From NCBI RefSeq assembly GCF_000429905.1, contig NZ_AUCT01000017.1, forward strand, positions 111,814-175,813: DNA of 64,000 nucleotides, read 5' to 3'. Position 1 is the first letter of the stretch. Every line of letters starts with the position of its first letter. The stretch comes from Desulfatibacillum aliphaticivorans DSM 15576 (lineage in GTDB: Bacteria > Desulfobacterota > Desulfobacteria > Desulfobacterales > Desulfatibacillaceae). The notes below the pieces were generated by a model, which made no database searches, was not told where the DNA came from, and saw only the letters and a list, made by a program, of their open reading frames with translations. The position numbers were made by a program, and so were the translations under genes. Positions 55,120-61,852 of the stretch are shown piece after piece.

Positions 55120-55590
55120 TTAAGGCTGTGAGTGGTTTTCCACCTGGCTGCTTACCTTGTGGATTTCCTGTCCGGAAAACAGGTTGTCGATATCATAGAT
55201 CAGGACGCTTTCATCTCCGGATTTTCCCACGCCTTCCATGAATTGCCCCATTTCGGGGAAAAGCTCTTCTGCGTCGGATAAATCTTCCGGACCAAACTCA
55301 GCCACGCCCTCCACTTTATCCACAACAATGGAGGTCGTCCAGGTGGATGTCTGGAAAATGATGATTCGGTCCTCCATCTCCATCCGGCGGGGACGCAGCC
55401 CGAATTTTTTTCTGATATCGACTACGGGAATCATCCTGCCGCGAAGGTTGATCAGGCCGGACATGATTTCCGGCGCTTCGGGAAGAGTGATCAACTCCAC
55501 GGCGGGGATCACCCGCTCCACAGCTTGAAGGTCAATACCGTATCGCTGTTCATCTAAAATGAACACAAAGTATTGTTTTTTCTGACTCAT
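55120..55590 (-). CDS. cheW: CheW-like coupling protein (WspB-like)
   Basis: 156 residues from the ATG at 55590 (MSQKKQYFVFILDEQRYGID). Conserved: AVERVIPAVELITLPEAPEI, SGLINLRGRMIPVVDIRKKF, and EDRIIIFQTSTWTTSIVVDK. First gene of the chemosensory operon. The longer frame to 55671 is not needed. Confidence 0.92.
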   Translation of the reverse strand: MSQKKQYFVFILDEQRYGIDLQAVERVIPAVELITLPEAPEIMSGLINLRGRMIPVVDIRKKFGLRPRRMEMEDRIIIFQTSTWTTSIVVDKVEGVAEFGPEDLSDAEELFPEMGQFMEGVGKSGDESVLIYDIDNLFSGQEIHKVSSQVENHSQP

Positions 55591-55900
55591 AAAGTACCCG
55601 CCACATATTTTGCTTGGAATAATCAGGCAAGGAGGATGGCCCATTGCACTGTCAAACCAGAACTTTAGCACAATACTGGCCGAGAGTCAAAGCTCCTTAA
55701 GCCAGATTTGGTCCGAAGCAGTAATTCTTTTTCGGGCGGGACTTTTGTGAGGAAGGAACTATGCTGAAATAACATAAAAAAATGACTTTATGCTTGCAAA
55801 CTGTTAAGGCTTGGCCAATCTTCGCCCCGTTCTCCACAAGGGTGCGGCGGATCCCCCTTAAAGATCAAAGTTGCTTGCAGCGTTTTAAAATAATTGCTGT
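55591..55900. other. Intergenic region between the reb operon and the chemosensory operon
   Basis: About 310 bp. No gene and no good intrinsic terminator after the reb operon were seen, so reb transcripts could continue into cheW. A weak AAGGG...CCCTT hairpin lies near 55842-55863. Confidence 0.4.
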
Positions 55901-56464
55901 TTATAACGATTTGAAATAGAGCCCCAAAACGCCTCCGCTTTTGTCCTGGTATAATGCTTGAGCCTGGAATCCCGTGAGATCGCACAGATAAAATTTGGCC
56001 GCGTCATTGGCCGTGTTGGAAACCATCATGCCCATAACCACGGGGCTGTATTGGCTGAGGTCCACGTTTTTCATGGCCTCATAGCAGGCCAGGACCTTTT
56101 CGCAGGTTTTGTCCGAAACCGCGTCTCCCCCCTGATTCCCGTATCCGGCGGGAGGATTGGCAACCTTGGGCGCAGCATCCTGGTCCGTGTCTGCGTGGAG
56201 TTCGCAGGTCAGGCTTATGGCGATTTTTTTAGGGCCGCCGCCTGCAACCAGCAAATCCGCTGCCACGTCCGGGTTGGAATGCACCGTTTGATACCGCGTC
56301 ACTGTCACGTTCCCAAAGGTGTTGATGAACTGAAGCGCCTGCTCCACCTGAGCCCACGGCGACCAGTCCCCCTCAGACAAGTAGGCCTGCTGAACTGCCG
56401 AGCCCCTTGATTTTCCCCATTTGGTCATGGCCTGAACAAGGTCCGCTATCGGTTTGCTTATCAT
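55901..56464 (-). CDS. Unknown protein, last gene of the reb operon
   Basis: 187 residues; I do not recognise the family. No signal peptide. N-terminal half probably mixed alpha/beta (WAQVEQALQFINTFGNVTVT, VTRYQTVHSNPDVAADLLVA), a beta segment KKIAISLTCELHAD, a glycine/proline loop, then helices with VVMGMMVSNTANDAAKFYLC and LTGFQAQALYQDK. GGAG 8 nt before the ATG. Its place at the end of an R-body operon suggests an accessory role; that is inference only. Confidence 0.75.
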   Translation of the reverse strand: MISKPIADLVQAMTKWGKSRGSAVQQAYLSEGDWSPWAQVEQALQFINTFGNVTVTRYQTVHSNPDVAADLLVAGGGPKKIAISLTCELHADTDQDAAPKVANPPAGYGNQGGDAVSDKTCEKVLACYEAMKNVDLSQYSPVVMGMMVSNTANDAAKFYLCDLTGFQAQALYQDKSGGVLGLYFKSL

Positions 56465-56521
56465 AATGGACTCCTGTAAAAATGCGCGGCCTGGATCTTA
56501 AAGGCGCGCGTTTGAACGCGG

Positions 56522-56902
56522 TTAGCTTTCTTTGTGCTCCGCCTTTTTTTCCAGATCCACCAGGATGGCGATCTCCACAAGAATCTCCTGGCATTTTTCA
56601 AAAAAGCGCCCAAAGCCCTCCTGGAGCATTTCAAACTCCTTTTTCAATTGCAGCAGAGATTCTTCCAAAGGAACCTTTTTGGGCGCCTTGCCTTTGCCGT
56701 TCATATCCTGAATACGGTGCTGGGCCTGCTCCTGGCGTTTGTTGACCAGATTGGCGGCTTGGGTGACGGCTTCACATGCTTCGTTGGATAAAATCATGGC
56801 CTTTTCCACTGCGATCAGCTGGGACTCGGCCGCTTCCTGCATGGCTTCCTCTTGGAGGGCGCCATGGCTTCCGTAATCTTCGTAGTATACTTCGTCTTCC
56901 AT
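56522..56902 (-). CDS. Unknown coiled-coil protein of the reb operon
   Basis: 126 residues, acidic, nearly all predicted helix (VEKAMILSNEACEAVTQAAN, LLQLKKEFEMLQEGFGRFFE). Met/Gln-rich N-terminus with EDEVYYEDYGSHG. No known family seen. AAGGAT before the ATG. Sits between the tailed RebB-like gene and the last gene, so a structural or assembly role is plausible but unproved. Confidence 0.72.
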   Translation of the reverse strand: MEDEVYYEDYGSHGALQEEAMQEAAESQLIAVEKAMILSNEACEAVTQAANLVNKRQEQAQHRIQDMNGKGKAPKKVPLEESLLQLKKEFEMLQEGFGRFFEKCQEILVEIAILVDLEKKAEHKES

Positions 56903-56977
56903 GGGTTTATCCTTTCAATTCGGTTCGCCTTTGCAGGCATGAAGCCGGTTTATGCAGCAGCATCCTTAGAAAGGACG

Positions 56978-57532
56978 CTATACGTCCCCGGGCGTAAAAG
57001 GGGGCGCTTCCGGATCTCCCTCCGCTTCCTGAACTTCAGCGCCGGACTGATCCTCCGGCTGTTCGCTGTTCCGGTTCATTTCTTCATGCTCTTTTTGATG
57101 ATGCTTTTTGAACAATTCAGCGAATTTTGCCAAAATGCCCTGGCCGCCGTTTTCCCCGTTCTGTTTGTCTTTTTCCGGCGCATGGCTGTCTTGGGCCGTA
57201 TTTCTTTGGGACGCCGTCCCGGAGCAATGGTCGCAGTTAAAAAATTTGGACCCTGTCTTGGCGGCGTTGGGTAGGGCGTCGGCCGCATTCCGGGGTTTCT
57301 CCGGGGGCGCCAAGACCCCCAGCATTCGGGCGCAGGTTGAGGTGGTGGAGGCGCCGCCGATCATCTGTGCGTGATGTTGGGTGGAAACGGCGTTATGCAA
57401 AGCCATGCCCATGGTGTCCGCCATCACGGCGTTTATCATGGCCATGGATTGGGGCGGGGACTCCCCAACCATCATGGCGTTGAGCTGGGTGACGGCGTCC
57501 GTTATCTGGCTGTTGACGGATTGGTCGGACAT
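56978..57532 (-). CDS. RebB-family protein with long charged C-terminal tail (R10)
   Basis: 184 residues. Residues ~1-75 match the RebB ('killing trait') domain: VNSQITDAVTQLNAMMVGES, MALHNAVSTQHHAQMIGGAS, TTSTCARMLG. The other ~110 residues are unlike the small paralogues: a short CDHC motif, then KLFKKHHQKEHEE-like basic/His segments and an acidic tail. GAAAGGAG before the ATG. Closest to R8 within this operon (both have HN-x4-TQH and TCA). Possibly an end-cap, anchor or sensor subunit of the ribbon; inferred. Confidence 0.82.
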   Translation of the reverse strand: MSDQSVNSQITDAVTQLNAMMVGESPPQSMAMINAVMADTMGMALHNAVSTQHHAQMIGGASTTSTCARMLGVLAPPEKPRNAADALPNAAKTGSKFFNCDHCSGTASQRNTAQDSHAPEKDKQNGENGGQGILAKFAELFKKHHQKEHEEMNRNSEQPEDQSGAEVQEAEGDPEAPPFTPGDV

Positions 57533-57545
57533 GGTTTTGCTCCTT

Positions 57546-58577
57546 TCATATTATATTTTCCACAACGGCGGAGGCCACGGTCACAAGCCCCAGACGGTTG
57601 ACTTCCACTGTCGCCGACCCTCCGGGGGCGATCAGGGCCGAGGCGTAGGTAAGCCGCATGACTCCGTCCTGGCCCACGGAAGTGGATTCAACGGTTCCCG
57701 CAGCGATCAGGTTGAATATTGCACTCATGTAATCCCTGACTATTTTTCGGGCCTGAGGCTGGTCTTCGCATTTGAGAATCGTATTCCGGATGAGGTTGAG
57801 CATGGCCGTCGCCTTGCAGGAGAATCCAACTTGCCGAAGGTCGGCCAGGGCGCTTTTTATTTCCATGTCCAGGTCGTCGGGATTGTACTTTTTACCCAAA
57901 GTTACAGTCTCCACAAGACCGTCGCATAATTCGTTGTAATCCTCCCAGACCAACTGGGCCCGTTTTTGGCGGGCGCTGCGGCTTTTGGCGCTATACTTGT
58001 TGCAGACCGCTTCGTAAAGGCGGAACAGGGCCTGGAATTCCTTGGGGGTCTGGCAGAGCTGCAGGGCGAATTCGCAGGACTCCTTTCTGATTGCAAGATC
58101 CTTTTTGGTCGCCTCCCGCTCCTGTCGGCCTATGGCGATTGCATACAGGGCCAGGCGGTCCGCCAGGTTCATGACCTGAAACACGGGCTTGTCCTTGATT
58201 TCAAAGGACCGTAAAAAATCAATCCCCTTGCCTAGCTGCTTGAAATTGAGGATGGAGTGCCTCGTCAGGACGTCCCGGACGCTTTCCTCCCTCCTGGCCG
58301 TTCCAATGAGGGCCAGGTCGTCTTCAGGCAGGGTCCATAGCTTGAGAGGATCGATCAGCAGGTTCAAATCCCCAAGCAGCATCAATTTGGTTCCGTGAAG
58401 CCCCTCCTGGACGAGGGACAGCAACTCCAGTTCGCTGCCGACCATATAACTGTCCGTTTGGCTGTGCATGGCGAACCGGAGCCACTGGGGCCCTCCCTGG
58501 ATACGCTCGGCAATGAGCCGGAATCTGTGGGAAAAGGCCCCGATGTTCTCCATGAGTTTGTCGGCTACGTATATCAA
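57546..58577 (-). CDS. Unknown 343-residue protein of the reb operon
   Basis: 343 residues; family not recognised. A TTG start at 58577 is chosen because GAGGTGAGGA lies just upstream; the in-frame ATG 24 nt later has no ribosome site. No signal peptide or membrane helix. Mostly helical in the middle (ATKKDLAIRKESCEFALQLC, RSARQKRAQLVWEDYNELCD). The C-terminal ~50 residues are beta-rich (YASALIAPGGSATVEVNRLG). Lies between RebB-like genes R9 and R10 with 13-72 nt gaps, so it is surely part of the same transcript. Confidence 0.78.
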   Translation of the reverse strand: MIYVADKLMENIGAFSHRFRLIAERIQGGPQWLRFAMHSQTDSYMVGSELELLSLVQEGLHGTKLMLLGDLNLLIDPLKLWTLPEDDLALIGTARREESVRDVLTRHSILNFKQLGKGIDFLRSFEIKDKPVFQVMNLADRLALYAIAIGRQEREATKKDLAIRKESCEFALQLCQTPKEFQALFRLYEAVCNKYSAKSRSARQKRAQLVWEDYNELCDGLVETVTLGKKYNPDDLDMEIKSALADLRQVGFSCKATAMLNLIRNTILKCEDQPQARKIVRDYMSAIFNLIAAGTVESTSVGQDGVMRLTYASALIAPGGSATVEVNRLGLVTVASAVVENII

Positions 58578-58649
58578 ATCCTCACCTCCCGCGCCGCGGG
58601 CTTATGCCTTCATAAGGGTGCGGCTTAAAGGCTTTAGAGGAGTCCGCCT

Positions 58650-59000
58650 TTAGGATGCTGGGTCGAAGTCGCCTAAGACCTCTTTGGCGCTGGCGCTTAT
58701 CTTGCCAAAGGAATCGGCGGCTTTTGTCGCCATGTCAATGGCGTCTTTCAGAGCCTTGTCCAGGTATTCCTGGTTTTTGGTTTCCAGAAATTTGGCCATG
58801 GCCACGCCCTGGGCGGTGGCGCTCATGGTGGAAACGTTGCGCATGTAGTCCACTGCGTCCTGGATCGCTATGGCCATGGACTGGGAAATGGACTGAAAGG
58901 CCTTTCCCTTGCCTTCCATGACCACCACGCCCGGATCCATGGTTGCTGACTGCAGTTGGGTCAGCGCGTCGGTAACCTGGGAGTTCACATTGTCCGGCAT
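58650..59000 (-). CDS. Divergent RebB-like protein (R9)
   Basis: 116 residues from the ATG at 59000 (MPDNVNSQVTDALTQLQSAT), GAGG 8 nt upstream. Only the N-terminal VNSQVTDALTQ block and the central AIAIQDAVDYMRNVSTMSAT helix align to the RebB family. The C-terminus is an extra amphipathic helix (YLDKALKDAIDMATKAADSF). Likely an R-body subunit or assembly factor. Confidence 0.75.
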   Translation of the reverse strand: MPDNVNSQVTDALTQLQSATMDPGVVVMEGKGKAFQSISQSMAIAIQDAVDYMRNVSTMSATAQGVAMAKFLETKNQEYLDKALKDAIDMATKAADSFGKISASAKEVLGDFDPAS

Positions 59001-59040
59001 AGGTCCATCCTCTGTCTTAGGCTTTTTGAAGCAGGGCGGC

Positions 59041-59388
59041 TCAGCTGTTCCCAGGCTCAAATCCTGACAAGGCTGTCTTGCCGTTATTCCCTACTGTCGT
59101 TAATAGCGTCGCCGCGGCTTCCACCATGGATTTCGCCTTATCAAAGACGGGTTCATAATCCCCGGCCTCGGCCACGTTTTCCAGGATCTTGGCGCATGTC
59201 TGGGTGGTCGCCGCTGAGGCGATTTGCTGCATGCCGTGCTGGGTTTCAGCGCCGTTGTGCATGACCATGCCGATGGTCTGGGCCATGACCGTATAGACCA
59301 TGGACATGGAAGCCGAAGGCGCCATGCCCACGCTCATGACGTTGGCCTGAACCACGGCGTCGGTTATTTGGGAATTGACAGTGCTAAT
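59041..59388 (-). CDS. Divergent RebB-like protein with apparent ATT start (R8)
   Basis: 115 residues if started at the ATT at 59386-59388. AGGAGG lies at 59397-59402, leaving an ideal 8-nt spacer. That start gives the sequence STVNSQITDAVVQANVMSVG after the initiator, in line with the RebB N-terminus. The frame is closed by TAG at 59401-59403. The only other starts are a GTG at 59353-59355 and later codons, which would cut off the conserved N-terminal block. Central motifs: VMHNGAETQHGMQQIASAAT and TTQTCAKILE. The C-terminal ~35 residues are an added helix. Confidence 0.75.
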   Translation of the reverse strand: MSTVNSQITDAVVQANVMSVGMAPSASMSMVYTVMAQTIGMVMHNGAETQHGMQQIASAATTQTCAKILENVAEAGDYEPVFDKAKSMVEAAATLLTTVGNNGKTALSGFEPGNS

Positions 59389-59432
59389 GGCCCAGCCCTC
59401 CTATCCGGCGCACGCCAGGATTGCGTCCCGGG

Positions 59433-59735
59433 TTATCCGCCGCCATGGTCATTGCTGGATCCGCCCATTCCGTCCAACACCTTCATGGTGGCGGATCCCG
59501 TGGCTGCGGTGTCCAGGCAGAACAGGGTGGATACGCTCTGGGTGGTGGCGGCCTGGGCCGTCACATTGGACTGCTGCTGGCCCGATGCGGCGTTGTGCGC
59601 CGCGTTGCTCAGAGCCTGGGACGTGGCCATAAAAAGGTTTCCCATGCCCATGGCCGGAGAACTGCCCACCACCTCGGTATTGGACTGGGTGACCGAGTCC
59701 GTTATCTGGTTGTTGACGGATGTGGGAAATGCCAT
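59433..59735 (-). CDS. rebB: RebB-family R-body protein R7
   Basis: 100 residues. The shared core is MAFPTSVNNQITDSVTQ, then QQQSNVTAQAATTQ. Member of the Phe-Met/Phe-Cys subclass (GNLFMATSQAL and STLFCLDTA). A glycine-rich tail (DGMGGSSNDHGGG) is unique in the set. GGAGG before the ATG. Confidence 0.88.
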   Translation of the reverse strand: MAFPTSVNNQITDSVTQSNTEVVGSSPAMGMGNLFMATSQALSNAAHNAASGQQQSNVTAQAATTQSVSTLFCLDTAATGSATMKVLDGMGGSSNDHGGG

Positions 59736-59752
59736 GACTTACCTCCTTTTTT

Positions 59753-60022
59753 CTATTGCCCCAAAATCTTGGTGGTGGCCAAACCCGCGCTGGCGGTGTC
59801 CAGACAGAACAGGGTGGACACGCTTTGGGTGGTGGCGGCCTGGGCTGTCACATTGGTCTGCTGTTGGCTGGTCGCGGCGTTGTGGGCCGCGTTTCCAAGG
59901 GCCTGGGAGGCGCTCATAAACAGGTTTCCCATGGCCATGGCCGGGGAAGTCCCCACCACCTCCACGTTGGACTGGGTGACTGAGTCCGTTATCTGGTTGT
60001 TGACGGATGTGGGAAATGCCAT
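59753..60022 (-). CDS. rebB: RebB-family R-body protein R6
   Basis: 89 residues, small hydrophobic, Ala/Thr/Gln/Asn-rich. Core MAFPTSVNNQITDSVTQSN, GNAAHNAATSQQQTNVTAQA. Phe-Met/Phe-Cys subclass (GNLFMSASQAL, STLFCLDTA). AAAGGAG 7 nt before the ATG, 17 nt upstream of R7. Confidence 0.9.
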   Translation of the reverse strand: MAFPTSVNNQITDSVTQSNVEVVGTSPAMAMGNLFMSASQALGNAAHNAATSQQQTNVTAQAATTQSVSTLFCLDTASAGLATTKILGQ

Positions 60023-60047
60023 TGTTCAACTCCTTTCTCAACTGCTC

Positions 60048-60320
60048 CTAAATGCTGTCCAGGACCTTGGTGGTGGCCACTCCCGCAGTCGCCGTGTTCA
60101 GGGAGTAAAGCAACGCCACCCCCTGAGTGGTGGCCGCCTGGGCCGTCACGTTGGTCTGCTGCTGGCTGACCGTGGAGTTATGGGCCGCATTGCCCAAAGC
60201 CTGGCTGTTGGACTGATAAAAATTTCCCATGGCCACGGCCGGGGAGGAGCCAACCACCTCCACGTTGGCCTGGGTGATGGAATCCGTGACTTGATCATTG
60301 ACAGAAGTGGGAAACGCCAT
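60048..60320 (-). CDS. rebB: RebB-family R-body protein R5
   Basis: 90 residues. Tyr-Gln/Tyr-Ser subclass (GNFYQSNSQAL, ALLYSLNTA). Core MAFPTSVNDQVTDSITQANV. The C-terminal third is almost the same as that of R1 (TTQGVALLYSLNTATAG). GAAAGGA before the ATG. Confidence 0.9.
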   Translation of the reverse strand: MAFPTSVNDQVTDSITQANVEVVGSSPAVAMGNFYQSNSQALGNAAHNSTVSQQQTNVTAQAATTQGVALLYSLNTATAGVATTKVLDSI

Positions 60321-60333
60321 GATTCAGTTCCTT

Positions 60334-60618
60334 TCACGATGGGGTTTGACCGGCCCCCATAATGGATGTTGTAGCGAGGCCGGTGGCGGCCGTCTCCAGG
60401 CAGAACAGGGTGGCTATTCCCTGCGTGGTTGCGGCCTGGGCGGTCAGATTGGTTTGTTGCTGCGAATAGGTGGCGTTGTGCGCTGCATTGCCCAAGGCAT
60501 GGGAGATGGTCATGAACAAATTGGCCATGGCCATGGCCGGGGACCCTCCCAAGACCTCCAGGTTAGCCTGGGTGATGGAATCTGTGATCATGGTGTTCAC
60601 AGAAGTGGGAAACGCCAT
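60334..60618 (-). CDS. rebB: RebB-family R-body protein R4
   Basis: 94 residues. Phe-Met/Phe-Cys subclass (ANLFMTISHAL, ATLFCLETA). More divergent than R1-R3, with MAFPTSVNTMITDSITQANL and a short GAGQTPS tail. GAAAGGAG before the ATG; 13 nt upstream of R5. Confidence 0.9.
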   Translation of the reverse strand: MAFPTSVNTMITDSITQANLEVLGGSPAMAMANLFMTISHALGNAAHNATYSQQQTNLTAQAATTQGIATLFCLETAATGLATTSIMGAGQTPS

Positions 60619-60641
60619 GATTTAGCTCCTTTCATCGGGCC

Positions 60642-60911
60642 TTAGGCGCCGAGAACCTTGGTGGTGGCCACGCCTGCCGTGGCCGTATCCAGAGAGTACA
60701 GGGTCGCAACGCCCATGGTGGTGGCGGCCTGGGCCGTCACATTGGTCTGCTGCTGGCTGGTTGTGGCGTTATGAGCCGCGTTGGCCAGAGCCTGGGCGGT
60801 CGCCTGGTACAAATTGCCCATGGCCACGGCCGGAGCGTCGCCCAAAACCTTTACGTTGGCTTGAGTGACCGAATCCGTAATCTGGTTGTTGACTGACGTG
60901 GGAAATGCCAT
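60642..60911 (-). CDS. rebB: RebB-family R-body protein R3
   Basis: 89 residues, differing from R1 at six positions by my count. Tyr-Gln/Tyr-Ser subclass (GNLYQATAQAL, ATLYSLDTA). Ends KVLGA, as do R1 and R2. GAAAGGAG before the ATG. Confidence 0.92.
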   Translation of the reverse strand: MAFPTSVNNQITDSVTQANVKVLGDAPAVAMGNLYQATAQALANAAHNATTSQQQTNVTAQAATTMGVATLYSLDTATAGVATTKVLGA

Positions 60912-60957
60912 GTCCTTGCTCCTTTCCTAATAGGTGAAAAACAGCGCGGACGCAGGG

Positions 60958-61227
60958 CTATGCGCCAAGCACCTTGGTGGTGGCGATGCCCGCGGAAGCC
61001 GTATCCAGGGAATACAAAATGGCCACGCCCATGGTGGTGGCCGCCTGGGCCGTCACGTTGGTCTGCTGCTGACTGGTGGTGGCGTTATGGGCCGAGTTGC
61101 CCAAAGCCTGGGCGCTGGCCTGGTACAGATTGCCCATGGCTACGGCCGGGGCGTCGCCCAAAACCTTGGTGTTGGACTGGGTGACCGAATCCGTGATCTG
61201 ATTGTTGACTGAAGTCGGAAATGCCAT
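60958..61227 (-). CDS. rebB: RebB-family R-body protein R2
   Basis: 89 residues. Tyr-Gln/Tyr-Ser subclass (GNLYQASAQAL, AILYSLDTA); C-terminal third shares TTMGVA with R3. GAAAGGAG before the ATG. Confidence 0.92.
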   Translation of the reverse strand: MAFPTSVNNQITDSVTQSNTKVLGDAPAVAMGNLYQASAQALGNSAHNATTSQQQTNVTAQAATTMGVAILYSLDTASAGIATTKVLGA

Positions 61228-61258
61228 TGGTTTGCTCCTTTCACATGTGGGTTAGGGA

Positions 61259-61528
61259 TCAGGCGCCAAGCACCTTGACCGTTGCAATGCCTGCTGTGGC
61301 TGTGTTGAGGGAGTAGAGCAATGCGACCCCCTGCGTGGTGGCGGCCTGGGCCGTTACGTTGGTTTGCTGCTGGCTGGTGGTGGCGTTGTGAGCCGCGTTG
61401 GCCAGGGCCTGGGCGGTCGCCTGATACAGGTTGCCCATGGCCACGGCCGGGGCGTCGCCCAGAACCTTGACGTTGGCCTGGGTGACTGCGTCCGTGATTT
61501 GATTGTTGACTGACGTGGGAAATGCCAT
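61259..61528 (-). CDS. rebB: RebB-family R-body protein R1, first gene of the operon
   Basis: 89 residues. RebB ('killing trait') proteins are the structural subunits of R-bodies, coiled cytoplasmic ribbons first known from Caedibacter endosymbionts of Paramecium. Core: MAFPTSVNNQITDAVTQANV, then ANAAHNATTSQQQTNVTAQA. Tyr-Gln/Tyr-Ser subclass. N-terminal two thirds like R3, last third like R5. The leader is ~110 nt from the predicted promoter. Confidence 0.92.
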   Translation of the reverse strand: MAFPTSVNNQITDAVTQANVKVLGDAPAVAMGNLYQATAQALANAAHNATTSQQQTNVTAQAATTQGVALLYSLNTATAGIATVKVLGA

Positions 61529-61642
61529 GTCGCCCTCCTTGTTGTGAAGTTACGCTGCTTAAAAAGGCCCGGGCGCCTTGGGATGAGAAAGGAGTCCGGC
61601 CCCGGTGCACGCTGAAAAAACTTGGTTTGCGAATCGTAATTG

Positions 61643-61677
61643 AGTAGTGTGTACTACTTGATAAACATTCGTGTCAA
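61643..61677 (-). promoter_or_regulatory. Candidate reb operon promoter with AGTAGT/ACTACT palindrome
   Basis: On the minus strand a perfect -35 TTGACA (61677-61672) is followed after 17-18 nt by a weak -10-like GTACAC/TACACA. The palindrome AGTAGTGTGTACTACT (61643-61658) covers that -10 region, the position of a repressor operator. A second inverted repeat, TTTTTCCGGGC / GCCCGGGAAAAA (61704-61730), lies upstream toward the divergent gene. The remaining ~320 bp of this gap contain no gene. Confidence 0.5.
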
Positions 61678-61852
61678 TCTTTTTTTTCACCCCCCTAAAA
61701 ATATTTTTCCGGGCCCCTGCCCGGGAAAAAAGCTCCTTGACAGGCGGGGGCGCCCTGCGTCATGTTTCACCCCTGCTTTGAATTTTCTGCGGAAATATTC
61801 AAAGTGTAAGAGGCTTGAGCATTAAGGAGCATATTTTTAGTAAGTTATAGGA

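Noticed and set aside
59224..60362. Long plus-strand frames across the reb array
   Set aside because: They are antisense shadows of the tandem reb genes, repeat with the same period, lack ribosome sites and give His/Gly/Trp-rich products of no family.
55901..61528. Prophage tail or contractile injection system as explanation of the many small genes
   Set aside because: No sheath, tube, baseplate or spike proteins; the short proteins match the RebB pattern.
61704..61730. Terminator between the reb operon and the CoA-ligase gene
   Set aside because: The hairpin has T before and A after the stem on both strands, the reverse of an intrinsic terminator.
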